From Hyphomicrobium denitrificans 1NES1 (GTDB taxonomy: Bacteria; Pseudomonadota; Alphaproteobacteria; Rhizobiales; Hyphomicrobiaceae): 64,000 nt of DNA. A model generated the notes under the pieces. The model ran no database searches, was not told the DNA's origin, and saw only the letters and a program-made list of their open reading frames with translations. The position numbers were made by a program, and so were the translations under genes. Shown in pieces: positions 7,246 to 16,962 of the stretch (within the stretch, counting starts at the first letter, position 1; each line of letters opens with the position of its first letter). The stretch spans positions 992,001 to 1,056,000 of the forward strand of contig NC_021172.1 of NCBI RefSeq assembly GCF_000230975.2, in the 5' to 3' direction.

Positions 7246-10200
7246 AACGATCGAGAACCTTCACGGGTCGCTGCGCGATTACATCGAGGCGACATACCAT
7301 ATCAGCGCGCGCTCGCTGATCGAGCGGCGCAAGGAATTGCTGGATTGTCCTGGCGTCATTCATCAGGTGCCCTATCTGGAATCGACGCCGCGGTATCAGA
7401 CCGGCGAAAAGTTCGCGGACATGAAAGGGCTGCCACCAGCGGCCCTGCAAGTCTATTCATTGCTCACGAAGGCGGACGGAGACCTTCCGCGGCTCATCTA
7501 CGATCCACCCTACAAGCACCAGTCAGAGTCGATCCGCGGCTGCCTCATCGACGGCAAAAACCTCGTTGTCATGACGGGCACCGGCTCGGGCAAAACCGAA
7601 TCCTTCCTGCTGCCGATTCTCGGCAAGCTTGCACGCGAGGCCAACGCAAAACCGGCATCCTTCAGGGACAATCCGGCGATGCGTGCGCTGATCCTCTACC
7701 CGATGAACGCGCTCGTGAACGACCAGTTGGGGCGGCTGCGCTCCCTGTTCGGCGATCCGCGCCTGGTTAAGCTGTTCAAGTCATGGGCCGGGAGGCCGCC
7801 CCGCTTCGCCCGTTACACGAGCCGAACGCCCTATGCCGGCATCCGCACCACCAAGAAAGATTCCGTCAAGCTCAAGTCATTCGGTGAGTTCTACGCAGAC
7901 ATCGAACGCCGTGCGGGCGGCGAGGAGTCGGACGACCAGAAGGAGGCGAAGCGCCTTCTCGCCGCGCTAAAGGAGCGCGGCAAGTGGCCGGCCAAGCCGT
8001 ACCTTACCGCGTGGTTCGGGGAGAAGAATTCCGGATGGGCCGACCGGAAGACCGGAGAATTCGTTCGCGCCGTCACCCTACCGGACGACTCCGAGTTGCT
8101 TACGCGGCACGAAGTGCAGGCCGCGCCGCCCGATCTACTCGTCACTAACTATTCGATGCTCGAATACATGCTCATGCGTCCGATCGAACGGACCATCTTC
8201 GACAGGACGCGCGAATGGCTCGAAAAGAATCCGATCGAAAAATTTCTTGTCGTTCTCGACGAAGCCCACCTTTACAGAGGAGCTGCCGGCGCGGAAGTCG
8301 GCCTGCTTCTGCGGCGGCTGCGCGACAGGCTGGGCGCGTCTTCCGAGCGCTTCCAAGTGATCTGCGCGACGGCGAGCTTTAAGGATCATGAGTACGCGCC
8401 AGAATTCGGCGCGCAGATTTCGGGTCTGCCGCCCGAAACATTCATCCCGATCAGGGGCTCGCTCGATCTACGCTCGCACAGCGCCACCGGGTCGAACCAT
8501 GACGCGGAGGTCCTTGCCTCGATCGACCTGAAAACATTTTACGACGCAGTGGAGGATGTCGGCCGTCTCGCTGCCATCAAACCTCTTCTGGAGTATCGGC
8601 ATGTCAGCGGCAGCCACACCGCCGAGGCCGCGCTTTATCACGCGCTATCCGAGTTCGGCCCTATGGGTCTGCTGGTCAACGCGACGATGCAGCAGGCGCT
8701 CCCCGTCGCTGAACTCGGTCGCGACTTGTTTCCCACCTCGCCGCCAGCAACTGCCGACACCGCCGTCACGGCGCTGATGGCGTTCGGCAGCGTTGCGAGG
8801 CTCGATCCGAAAACGCCAGGTCTGCTTCCGTGCCGCGTTCATAACTTCTTCCGGGGCCTGCCAGGCCTTTGGGTTTGCATGGATCCCAATTGCAGCGAGA
8901 TCGCGGAAGAGGACAGAGACGGGATTTGCGGCAAGATGTACAGCCAGCCACTGGAGCGTTGCGAATGCGGCGCTCGTGTTCTGGAGCTGTATACGTGCCG
9001 GAACTGCGGCACAGCCCACGCGCGGGCCTACACCGACGACGTTGACGCGCCTTCAGCGCTCTGGTCGAAGCCCGGCCGGGCGCTCCGCATGGCCGCCGGC
9101 GCCACGACGCCGCTGCTGCCCCTGGATCTTCTGCTTGAGGAGCCCGCCATCGAGGACGTGGCGGAGCCGGCCGATTACGATCTCGAGACGGGGCGGCTTA
9201 ATCCGCCCAATCTTGGGTCGCGCACCCGCACTGTCTATGTCCGCAGCGATCGTGTCTGCGAAGCGGTGGACGAGGACGACGACGCAACGGCCGGATTTGA
9301 GGCGCGCGGGCAGTTTGTGCCTTGCGCCGTCTGCGGTAAGACCGCTCGATTCGGGCGCAGCTATGTTCAGGATCACCAGACGAAGGGTGATCAGCCATTT
9401 CAGGCGCTCGTCGCGCGCCAGCTTCAGATTCAGCCGCCAGCACCCGTGCCGCCGACGCGCTTTGCGCCGCTGCAAGGACGCAAGGTTCTGGCGTTCTCGG
9501 ACTCCCGCCAGGTGGCGGCCCGTCTCGCCCCGAATTTGCAAATGTATTCCGTCCGCGATTCCCTGCGTCCGCTCATCAGTTGGGGCTATCGCCGTCTCTT
9601 GGGCGTTCCTGTACTTCGATCGAACCTCAATCTGGAGGATCTCTATCTCGCCGTGCTGCTTGCTTCAAAGGAACTGAATGTGCGGCTGCGCCCGGAAATG
9701 AAGCCGGGCGAGAGCTTCGGAGCCGAAGGGATTGTCGAACGCGCTGTTCGCGCCAAGGAGACCGAAGACGATGCGGGGCTTTTGAATCTCTGCATGGAAC
9801 TGCGCAACGAACGGCCCCCCGAAGCCCTGCTCGACAATATCATAACCACAATTCAGGACCGCTTTCGCGGTTTTGAAGCGCTTGCGCTCGCGTCGATCGT
9901 CGAACGCAGCAAGCATACAACTGCCTTGCAGCAACTGCCTTCGATACCAGGTTTTGCCGAAACGCCCGAAGCCAAGGTGGGCCTCGCGCGCGCATGGCTG
10001 CGATGCTGGCAGGGGCACGGTTTCTGGCTGAGCGCCATGCCGCCGGTCTGGTGGCGGCGGCCCCGTTCCGAGGGCACCAGCATCCGTGGCCAAAAGGGCA
10101 AGTTCAACGCGATGACTCGCATAATCAATGACAAGGCGGCTCTCAAGATTTTCTGGGATAAATGGTCGCCCGCGCTGCTTGCTCTTTTCACGCAGGACTC

Positions 10201-12769
10201 GGACAGTGGCTTCAAGCGTCTCAGGGGCAGCGAGCTTTCACTGCTCTTCGATGGCGCATGGGTTCATTGCGATAGCTGCAAATCCGTCCACCGTCCGGTG
10301 CCGGGACTCTCGCATTGCCTCGACTGCGGCAGCAGTCAAGTCAAAGCACTCGACCCCGATACCGATCCGGTCTTTTTGGCGCGCAACGGTTTCTACCGAA
10401 AGCCCGCCATCGAGGCCCAGAACGGGCGCCAGCCTATGGCGCTGATTGCCGCCGAGCACACAGCGCAATTGAACGCGCCGCAAAACGAAGATGTGTTCTC
10501 CAAGGCGGAGGAGAACGAACTGCTGTTTCAGGATATCGCCCTGGCGGGGCGCAACAGCAACGAGGCTGCTATTGACGTTCTGTCCAGCACGACCACGATG
10601 GAAGTCGGAATCGACATCGGCGCTCTGTCCGGCGTGGCCCTGCGCAACATGCCGCCAGGCCGCGCCAATTATCAGCAGCGGTCGGGCCGCGCCGGGCGCC
10701 GCGGCAATGCGGTTGCAACCGTCGTTGCCTTCGGCAGCGCCGACAGCCACGACGAACACTATTTCTCCGAGCCGGACGGCATGATCCGCGGCGATGTTGT
10801 CGATCCGAAGCTCACGCTCGATAATGCCGAGATCGTACGGCGTCACATTCGTGCGTTCCTGCTTCAGAACTACCATCAGGACCGGCTGCCGCAGGTCGAT
10901 CCCAACCAGCGGCACGACCTGTTCTCCGTGCTCGGCACGGTCGCCGAATTCCGCCGTAACACCTCCATCCTGAACCGCGACGATTTCGCGTCCTGGCTTA
11001 AGGAACACGACGAACAGCTTCAGAAGCGGGTGTCCTCATGGATACCCACGGAGCTGAAGCCGGAGGATCGCAAGGAGTTGCTGGAAGGCGTGGTGGCCGA
11101 CTGCCTGAAGGCGGTTGATGACGCGATACGCCCCGGACCCGGTGAGACGAACGAGGCTACGGAGGCGGATGACGACGACGATGAGTCAGAAGACGCGGCC
11201 GAAGAAGGCGAGGAGCGCCCGCGGCAGACCTCGCGCCCGGGAAAGCTGCTGGACCGCCTGCTTTATTGCGGCAAGCTGCCCCGGTACGCCTTCCCGACCG
11301 ATGTAGCGACCTTCCATGTCTTTGACCGGGACCGTTCGTCGCGTTTCCGTCCGATCATGCGCTTTGCGCCGTCGCAGGGCTTGCCGATCGCGCTGACGCA
11401 GTACGCGCCGGGAAAGCAGGTCTGGATTTCCGGCAAGTGCTACACCTCCGGCGCGATTTACTCGGTTATGTCGGACGACCGTTTCACGGCATGGGAGTCA
11501 AAGCGCATTTACATGGAATGCAGTGAGTGCGGCTTCGCGAAGACCTTTCCCATCGGAGAGGCGAACCGCAACGAGGTGCGCGACTGCGAAGCGTGCGGGG
11601 GCGAAGACACTTTCGGCCCCGGCCGCTACTGGCTGCGTCCGCCTGGCTTCGCCCATCCGGTCGATGCCGAGGAAGTCACCTCGCCGGATGACATGCCGGA
11701 AACGAGCTACGCCACGCGCGCGAAGCTTACGATGGGAACGCCGGACGAGGGTGCCGGCTGGCTTCCAGTCAATGACCGCATCCGTGTTCTGCCGGCGCGC
11801 GACCACCTGCTTGTGTCGAACACCGGACCGAACCACGACGGCTATACATATTGCGTCAAATGCGGTCGCATCGAGTCAGCAACGGATCCCGGGCCGAAGC
11901 TGCTCGGGCCGCACCGCAAACCCTTCCCGGACGATGATGACAAGCAAATGTGCGACGGCACGAGCCCGACACGTCACGTCGTCCTCGGGACGGATTTCAT
12001 AACTGACATCGCCCTGTTCTCGATGCGGGTTGCCGCCCCTCTGAAGCTCAAGCCCGGCCACTCATCGACCGCTGTTGCGCTGAGGACGGTCAGCGAGGCC
12101 CTGGCGAAAGCAGCGTGCCAGTTGCTTGAAATTGAATCGGGCGAACTCATGGCTGAATTCCGCCCCGCGCTTACGCCGGGGGGAACGAGCGGTCTTGAGG
12201 CCGAGATATTCCTCTACGATACGCTGCCGGGCGGCGCCGGCTTCTCGAGCCAGCTTTCCGCTAGGGGCGTAGAGCTGTTTCAACGCGCTCTCTACCTGAT
12301 GAAAACATGCGCTGCCAATTGTGATGCGTCCTGCTACCGCTGCCTGAGAAGTTTCAAGAACAAGTTCGAGCACGGCCTGCTAGACCGCCACGTCGGTGCC
12401 CAATTGCTTGAATACCTTCTCAATGGCGAGCAGCCGCAATTCAACGCCGACCGCCTCAGGACCTCGACCGAATTTTTATTCAACGATCTACTGCGGCAAG
12501 GCGTCGGCGGCGTTCAGCTCGAGTTGAATGCGCCGTTCGCCACACCGGCGGGCGCGTTGACCGCTCCCATCATGGCGACCACAGCCGCGGGGCAGTACAT
12601 CATCGCTCTTTCCGGCCCCTTGACCACGGATCACCCGGCAGACTCCGAGATTGCGAGGTTCCGTGATAACGGGGGCAGCATTCCCGTGATTGTCGAGAAC
12701 GAGCTGATCGTCCGAGGCAACCTGCCATGGGCCACGCGGAGCGTGCTGCAAAAGATCGGTGGCCTGTGA
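7229..12769 (+). CDS. druE: DruE-type SF2 helicase with DUF1998 domain
   Basis: This giant protein (1846 residues) is a superfamily 2 helicase. It has Walker A TGTGSGKTESF near residue 115, DEAH box VVLDEAHLYRG near 343, an MEVGIDIG motif and motif VI QQRSGRAGRRG near 1148. A DUF1998-type four-cysteine motif (CAANCDASCYRC, near 1692) lies close to the C-terminus. Several other CxxC pairs (CMDPNC, CRNCGTAH, CDSC/CLDC) suggest more zinc or iron-sulphur sites. A run of acidic residues lies near 1310-1335. The size and architecture match DruE, the hallmark of Druantia. GTG 7229 is preferred because GAAGGGGG lies just upstream; GTG 7214 is possible. It overlaps the previous gene by 17 bases and all helicase motifs look intact. 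Confidence 0.88.
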   Translation: MQTILETIENLHGSLRDYIEATYHISARSLIERRKELLDCPGVIHQVPYLESTPRYQTGEKFADMKGLPPAALQVYSLLTKADGDLPRLIYDPPYKHQSESIRGCLIDGKNLVVMTGTGSGKTESFLLPILGKLAREANAKPASFRDNPAMRALILYPMNALVNDQLGRLRSLFGDPRLVKLFKSWAGRPPRFARYTSRTPYAGIRTTKKDSVKLKSFGEFYADIERRAGGEESDDQKEAKRLLAALKERGKWPAKPYLTAWFGEKNSGWADRKTGEFVRAVTLPDDSELLTRHEVQAAPPDLLVTNYSMLEYMLMRPIERTIFDRTREWLEKNPIEKFLVVLDEAHLYRGAAGAEVGLLLRRLRDRLGASSERFQVICATASFKDHEYAPEFGAQISGLPPETFIPIRGSLDLRSHSATGSNHDAEVLASIDLKTFYDAVEDVGRLAAIKPLLEYRHVSGSHTAEAALYHALSEFGPMGLLVNATMQQALPVAELGRDLFPTSPPATADTAVTALMAFGSVARLDPKTPGLLPCRVHNFFRGLPGLWVCMDPNCSEIAEEDRDGICGKMYSQPLERCECGARVLELYTCRNCGTAHARAYTDDVDAPSALWSKPGRALRMAAGATTPLLPLDLLLEEPAIEDVAEPADYDLETGRLNPPNLGSRTRTVYVRSDRVCEAVDEDDDATAGFEARGQFVPCAVCGKTARFGRSYVQDHQTKGDQPFQALVARQLQIQPPAPVPPTRFAPLQGRKVLAFSDSRQVAARLAPNLQMYSVRDSLRPLISWGYRRLLGVPVLRSNLNLEDLYLAVLLASKELNVRLRPEMKPGESFGAEGIVERAVRAKETEDDAGLLNLCMELRNERPPEALLDNIITTIQDRFRGFEALALASIVERSKHTTALQQLPSIPGFAETPEAKVGLARAWLRCWQGHGFWLSAMPPVWWRRPRSEGTSIRGQKGKFNAMTRIINDKAALKIFWDKWSPALLALFTQDSDSGFKRLRGSELSLLFDGAWVHCDSCKSVHRPVPGLSHCLDCGSSQVKALDPDTDPVFLARNGFYRKPAIEAQNGRQPMALIAAEHTAQLNAPQNEDVFSKAEENELLFQDIALAGRNSNEAAIDVLSSTTTMEVGIDIGALSGVALRNMPPGRANYQQRSGRAGRRGNAVATVVAFGSADSHDEHYFSEPDGMIRGDVVDPKLTLDNAEIVRRHIRAFLLQNYHQDRLPQVDPNQRHDLFSVLGTVAEFRRNTSILNRDDFASWLKEHDEQLQKRVSSWIPTELKPEDRKELLEGVVADCLKAVDDAIRPGPGETNEATEADDDDDESEDAAEEGEERPRQTSRPGKLLDRLLYCGKLPRYAFPTDVATFHVFDRDRSSRFRPIMRFAPSQGLPIALTQYAPGKQVWISGKCYTSGAIYSVMSDDRFTAWESKRIYMECSECGFAKTFPIGEANRNEVRDCEACGGEDTFGPGRYWLRPPGFAHPVDAEEVTSPDDMPETSYATRAKLTMGTPDEGAGWLPVNDRIRVLPARDHLLVSNTGPNHDGYTYCVKCGRIESATDPGPKLLGPHRKPFPDDDDKQMCDGTSPTRHVVLGTDFITDIALFSMRVAAPLKLKPGHSSTAVALRTVSEALAKAACQLLEIESGELMAEFRPALTPGGTSGLEAEIFLYDTLPGGAGFSSQLSARGVELFQRALYLMKTCAANCDASCYRCLRSFKNKFEHGLLDRHVGAQLLEYLLNGEQPQFNADRLRTSTEFLFNDLLRQGVGGVQLELNAPFATPAGALTAPIMATTAAGQYIIALSGPLTTDHPADSEIARFRDNGGSIPVIVENELIVRGNLPWATRSVLQKIGGL

Positions 12770-12797
12770 CGAGATTGGCAGCCGCGGAAGGTCCGCC

Positions 12798-14774
12798 ATG
12801 ATCGAACTGCTTGGCGTAAAAGAAGGCAAGGAATTCGAAGCGGCCCAGCACCTGCGCCGCCAAATTCTGGCAGCATGGCCTGACATCGGCCAAAGCACAA
12901 AGGACCACATCAAGATATTCGTGGGGCTGAAGCTTTACGGCTACCGTCTCGAAGACATCGATCTCGTCGTCATCGGCCACCTTTCCGAGCCTCGCCCGTT
13001 CGACGTCGAGTTCAAGTTCTTTCCGCGCGACGGGGAGCCGTTCGTTCCCCGGAGCGCTCAGGTCAAGAATTTCATCCTCGTTGTCGAAGCGAAGTCGCAT
13101 GACGCGACTGGCGTGCGCTTCGAGGACAAGATCGCTTCCGTCTGCTACCGCCGGGGAGGACATACCGTCTGGGAGTCGGTGACGGAGAAAAACCGACTTC
13201 AGATGTTCGAGTTCAAACGCTACCTCGCTGATCATGGTATCGAGCGCATCTACGTGCAGGACCTGATCTTCTTCTCCGGCCTGCGGGAAGGAGACCTGCC
13301 GCACCGTCCCCACAATTGCTTCGGCGTGGATGCAAGTTTCGAGCGCATCCTCAATGTTCTCGGACAGATTTCTGCTCCGCTTCACCACAAGCGGGACGCT
13401 CTTATCTCATTCGGATCAGATCAAACCTTCGCTGCGCTGCGCGATCCCGCTTTTCCTCTTCTGCAATCGATCGAACCGACGCCGTTGGACCGCCGGCGGA
13501 TGGATCGGATCATCAAGGCTTCGCTGCCCGAAGCGTGGCTCGACGACCTGGGCAACAAGCAGGTCGTCATCCGGGGGCGCGGCGGCGTCGGCAAGACGGT
13601 CATATTGCTGCAAATGGCCTATCGCGCGTTCGACCGCGCGCGCCTGCGTTCGCTCATGCTCACCTACAACAAAGCGTTGGTCGCCGACATGCGGCGCACG
13701 ATGGCGCTGCTCGGCGTGCCTCGCAGCATCGAAAATGGCGGAATCAGCATTGATACGGTCCATGCCTTCATAGGGCGGCTTATGCACGGGCTCGGCATCA
13801 TTCAGGACTATGCAGGCTTCCTTGAAGCATACGAGCAGAAGAAGGATCTTCTGCTGGAGTACCTGCGGAGCCAAACCGTGTCGGCGGGGGATATCGCCGA
13901 ACTCCTCAAACGCCATCCCACCGACTTTCTGTGGGATACCGTGTTTGTCGACGAGGGGCAGGACTGGCCTGCCAACGAAATCGAAATTCTGCGCGCGGTC
14001 TACGGACCCGAACGCATCGTCGTGGCTGACGGCGTTGACCAGTTCATTCGTGGGTCCGTTGCCGACTGGAGCCGCGGCATCACGCGCGAGCAATTGCGCG
14101 CGCGGCGGCTTACGCGGTGCTTGCGCATGAAAGCCAATCTGGCGCTGTTCGTGGCAGATTTTGCCGCCGCGCTCGGGCTTGCAGATTGGGACCTGGAGCC
14201 GAATCCTGACGCGAACGGCGGCCGAGTTATGGTCATTGAAGGCGATCTTGCGGCCCGTCCGGAGGTCTATTCAAAGCTTTGCGCGGAAGCGGCCGAGCTC
14301 GGAAACTATCCGATCGATCTGCTCGCATGCGTTCCGCCTGCGCTCGTGGTCTATGATGGGCGCGAGCCGTTTTCGACGCCGGCGCGTGTTCTCGCCGGGC
14401 AGGGCGTGAAAACCTGGGACGCTTCGTCTATCGATGTGCGGGAGAATTTCCCGACGGACCGCGAGGCGCTTCGCATCGTTCAGTACGATTCTTGCCGTGG
14501 GCTGGAAGGCTGGACGGTCATCAACTACGGCTTTGACGAATTCTGGGATTACAAGTACCGGCAGCGGCTGGCACTGCCGCGAGGAACAGATGATCTCTTC
14601 GTAACAGCCGAGGAGGAGGCGACCGAGTTTGCGTCGCGTTGGGCAATGATTCCGTTGACCCGCGCAATGGATACCCTCGTCATCAACATTTCCGACAAGC
14701 CTGGTCGCGTCAGGGAAGCGCTTGAAGCGCTGCGCGAGAAGCGCGCCGACTTCTTGGAATGGGTCAAACTATGA
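12798..14774 (+). CDS. NERD-like nuclease fused to UvrD-type SF1 helicase
   Basis: This 658-residue, probably bifunctional protein has an N-terminal NERD/restriction-endonuclease-like domain at about 1-130: GKEFEAAQHL gives the helix Glu, IDLVVIG the Asp near 54, and ILVVEAKS the ExK near 96-98. An SF1 helicase follows, with Walker A RGRGGVGKTVI near 258, Walker B/motif II VFVDEGQDW near 381, a motif IV-like RCLRMKANLALFV, QYDSCRGLEGW near 561 and PLTRAMDTLVI (motif VI) near 618. The nuclease and ATPase residues both look intact. ATG 12798 is used because GGAAGG lies 7 bases before it. The gene is 28 bases after druE and on the same strand, so it is probably part of the defence operon, although it is not a canonical Druantia component. 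Confidence 0.85.
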   Translation: MIELLGVKEGKEFEAAQHLRRQILAAWPDIGQSTKDHIKIFVGLKLYGYRLEDIDLVVIGHLSEPRPFDVEFKFFPRDGEPFVPRSAQVKNFILVVEAKSHDATGVRFEDKIASVCYRRGGHTVWESVTEKNRLQMFEFKRYLADHGIERIYVQDLIFFSGLREGDLPHRPHNCFGVDASFERILNVLGQISAPLHHKRDALISFGSDQTFAALRDPAFPLLQSIEPTPLDRRRMDRIIKASLPEAWLDDLGNKQVVIRGRGGVGKTVILLQMAYRAFDRARLRSLMLTYNKALVADMRRTMALLGVPRSIENGGISIDTVHAFIGRLMHGLGIIQDYAGFLEAYEQKKDLLLEYLRSQTVSAGDIAELLKRHPTDFLWDTVFVDEGQDWPANEIEILRAVYGPERIVVADGVDQFIRGSVADWSRGITREQLRARRLTRCLRMKANLALFVADFAAALGLADWDLEPNPDANGGRVMVIEGDLAARPEVYSKLCAEAAELGNYPIDLLACVPPALVVYDGREPFSTPARVLAGQGVKTWDASSIDVRENFPTDREALRIVQYDSCRGLEGWTVINYGFDEFWDYKYRQRLALPRGTDDLFVTAEEEATEFASRWAMIPLTRAMDTLVINISDKPGRVREALEALREKRADFLEWVKL

Positions 14775-14800
14775 AGCGCAAGCAACAAAAAGAACTGTGA

Positions 14801-15577
14801 GTGCCAATGACTATGTCTGCTCTCCAGGAAACCCTGAAAGGTATAACGGATCCGCGGAAGAGGATGGAGTTCATAGATGATGCGTTCCGCCCACCGGAGC
14901 CTCAACTCCTCGACACCTGCGTTCTTCAAAACCTCGACTGGGTCGATCGCCAACTTGAGGAAAAGGAGCGGGTTGTATGGGACGACGCCGCACTACTCGA
15001 GCTTTCCGCACGGTATGGATCGGACACCGCAAACGATCTCGTCGACCTCGGAATCTTGTATAAGCAATTCGAATATTGGGGTGGCTATCCCTGGTTGGTT
15101 TGCGAGACGAATTGGTCTGAGGCGTCAGTCTTTGGCGGCAATAGAAGCGCAAGACTTCGGATCATTGTTAAGTTCTTTGGTGGACATCAAGAAGATGTCT
15201 CCAATGACGCTTTTCCAGGGGTAGCTCTCGGATTGCTCGGGGACAGTAGATCGGCCCGTATCTCTCCACTTATTTTGAAGGGGTTGGGAGTGAGGTCACT
15301 CGGGCAAATTTTTGCAAGCGACGGGCCTCTATCATTTCTTCGCGATGAAGGAGACAGGCGAGTTGCGGGCTATGCACTTGTGGCAAATATTCCGGCCATT
15401 CTTACTACTGACCGAAAGACATTTTGGAAGCACCGAGACGTATTGAGAAATTTCGGCGTTGAAGTAATGCGGCCGAGCGAGTTGCTCGATTTATACGAGC
15501 CCTATTGGGCCGCGCTTTCCAATGAATTTCAGCGTCGGCAGAACGAGAGCAGTCCTTCGTCTCCAGGCCGGCATTAA
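14801..15577 (+). CDS. PIN-domain protein, putative ribonuclease
   Basis: This protein of about 258 residues has the marks of a PIN-like nuclease: LLDTCVLQNLDW carries the first Asp, DDAALLELSARYG offers the next acidic residues, and the C-terminal AILTTDRKTFWKHRD carries the closing TxD motif. By family it would cut RNA in a metal-dependent way, but no substrate can be inferred. It starts 26 bases after the helicase, GTG at 14801 or ATG at 14807 or 14813; no clear ribosome-binding site separates them. A nine-codon reading frame (14771-14800, ATGA overlap with the helicase stop) fills the gap and may couple translation. Base composition is visibly more AT-rich than the upstream genes, so it may have a separate origin. 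Confidence 0.7.
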   Translation: MPMTMSALQETLKGITDPRKRMEFIDDAFRPPEPQLLDTCVLQNLDWVDRQLEEKERVVWDDAALLELSARYGSDTANDLVDLGILYKQFEYWGGYPWLVCETNWSEASVFGGNRSARLRIIVKFFGGHQEDVSNDAFPGVALGLLGDSRSARISPLILKGLGVRSLGQIFASDGPLSFLRDEGDRRVAGYALVANIPAILTTDRKTFWKHRDVLRNFGVEVMRPSELLDLYEPYWAALSNEFQRRQNESSPSSPGRH

Positions 15578-16062
15578 CTGCAGAGACGTGAGGAGTTATC
15601 TACTGACGCATCAAATGCGCCCACGTCGGCGCCGTAGAAGCCAACACAGTGCTGCGGGCCGGACTCGAAACCGACTAGTGGATGGGCTTAGTGCACCGAG
15701 CCATTACGCCGCTGCCTTTTCGTCACCATCTCGGACCTTTGTTGGCCATGTGTCCTTCCACACCGCCGCAGCCAGAGGCGTTCATCTATCTGCTCGTCCG
15801 CCTACCACCAACCCGCGAGGCGCAACGGTGGTCTCGAAGCGGGAGAGAGACGGCGATGATAGCGCGCATGAACGCGTTGTGCTACGAAGGCTGACGGTCT
15901 TTCCCTGTTATCGGCGCGTAGCGCTCTATGAGGTCGACGACGCGAAAAATCGACCAATCGGCGTCGATAGACGCTGAAACGTCGCCGAATTCGAATCGCG
16001 CGAATTGTCCTTTGAAATCATAAGCGAAAAATTTTGACGGCTCGTTGTTCGGATTTCGAGCA
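15578..16062. other. Degenerate spacer between island and chromosome
   Basis: No convincing gene is present. Short open frames exist (for example 15682-15894 on the plus strand, ending in SGRETAMIARMNALCYEG), but none has a family motif or a good start. This is the boundary between the defence island and the housekeeping aat/acc operon and probably holds decayed remnants. I saw no tRNA, insertion sequence ends or direct repeats. Confidence 0.4.
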
Positions 16063-16096
16063 GTGTCAGAAAAAATTTGCGCTGATAAATCAGCGC
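16063..16096 (-). terminator. Rho-independent terminator downstream of aat
   Basis: Read on the minus strand, a perfect 8-bp stem GCGCTGAT/ATCAGCGC (16079-16096) with a 2-base centre is followed by AAATTTTTT. It lies about 135 bases downstream of the aat stop. A second perfect hairpin, CGTTCGAT-TTT-ATCGAACG, sits between it and aat at 16136-16154 without a T tract. Confidence 0.65.
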
Positions 16097-16230
16097 GGTA
16101 CGATGCTTTGAGAGAATCGAGTGGGAGTAGATTATCGTTCGATTTTATCGAACGGAATTACATACATTATTGCGGCCGGGAGGCAGAGTTAGGGCGCCGA
16201 TGTGCGGGATGGCCGCTAACGGATGTGCGC

Positions 16231-16902
16231 TCAGTGCTCGCTGGCAATGACTGCGGCGACGTCGGCGCCGGTTGCGTCGCGAGGCAGTGCGAAGAAGTCG
16301 GCGTTCTTTTCGAGAGCCCTTTCGAGTTGCGCCTGGAACGTCACGCGGTCCAGTTCGACAGTGCCGAACTGGCGGAGATGCTCTGTTACGAACTGCGTGT
16401 CGAGAAGCGTGAAGCCGCCGCGGATCAGCCGCGCGGCAAGGTGAACAAGCGCGATCTTCGATGCGTCGCGCTCGGTCGAGAACATGCTTTCGCCGAAGAA
16501 CGCGCTTTTGAGCGCTACGCCGTAAAGGCCGCCGACCATTTTATCGCCATTCCAGACTTCGACCGTATGGCAGGCGCCAAGATCGAACAGCTCGCGGTAG
16601 AGCACACGGATGCGCGTGTTGATCCAGGTCGACATGCGCCCCGCACGCGGCGCAGCGCAGCCGTCGATGACACCCTCGTAGTCGCTGTCGATCTTGACCT
16701 GAAATGGAGTCGTGCGGACTGTGCGCAGAAGACGCCGCGGAATATGGAAGCCGTCGAGCGGCAACACACCGCGCTGCTGCGGCTCGATCCAATAAAGCGC
16801 GGGATCGTCCGCGCTCTCCGCCATCGGGAAAATGCCACAGCTATAGGCTTTCAGGAGAACCTGCGGCGTAATCTCGAACATTGGATCGTCGCGCGACGCC
16901 AT
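16231..16902 (-). CDS. aat: Leucyl/phenylalanyl-tRNA-protein transferase
   Basis: Aat transfers Leu or Phe from charged tRNA to N-terminal Arg or Lys of proteins, creating N-end-rule degradation signals read by ClpS/ClpAP in the cytoplasm. The 223-residue protein has the family core: [15 protein letters not shown], a [20 protein letters not shown] block, [28 protein letters not shown] and [18 protein letters not shown] 16902 is used; ATG 16881 is also possible, and a TTG four bases after the accC stop would give a longer form. It is the last gene of the leftward aroQ-accB-accC-aat run and is followed by a terminator. Confidence 0.93.
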   Translation of the reverse strand: MASRDDPMFEITPQVLLKAYSCGIFPMAESADDPALYWIEPQQRGVLPLDGFHIPRRLLRTVRTTPFQVKIDSDYEGVIDGCAAPRAGRMSTWINTRIRVLYRELFDLGACHTVEVWNGDKMVGGLYGVALKSAFFGESMFSTERDASKIALVHLAARLIRGGFTLLDTQFVTEHLRQFGTVELDRVTFQAQLERALEKNADFFALPRDATGADVAAVIASEH

Positions 16903-16962
16903 GCCGGTACTTGCCAAGCGAACTCTCAAGCGTGCGCGGAACAAGTCGCGCAGAGGCAAAGT

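Noticed and set aside
15682..15894. 70-codon frame in the island boundary
   Set aside because: No ribosome-binding site and no family motif; kept only as part of the degenerate spacer.
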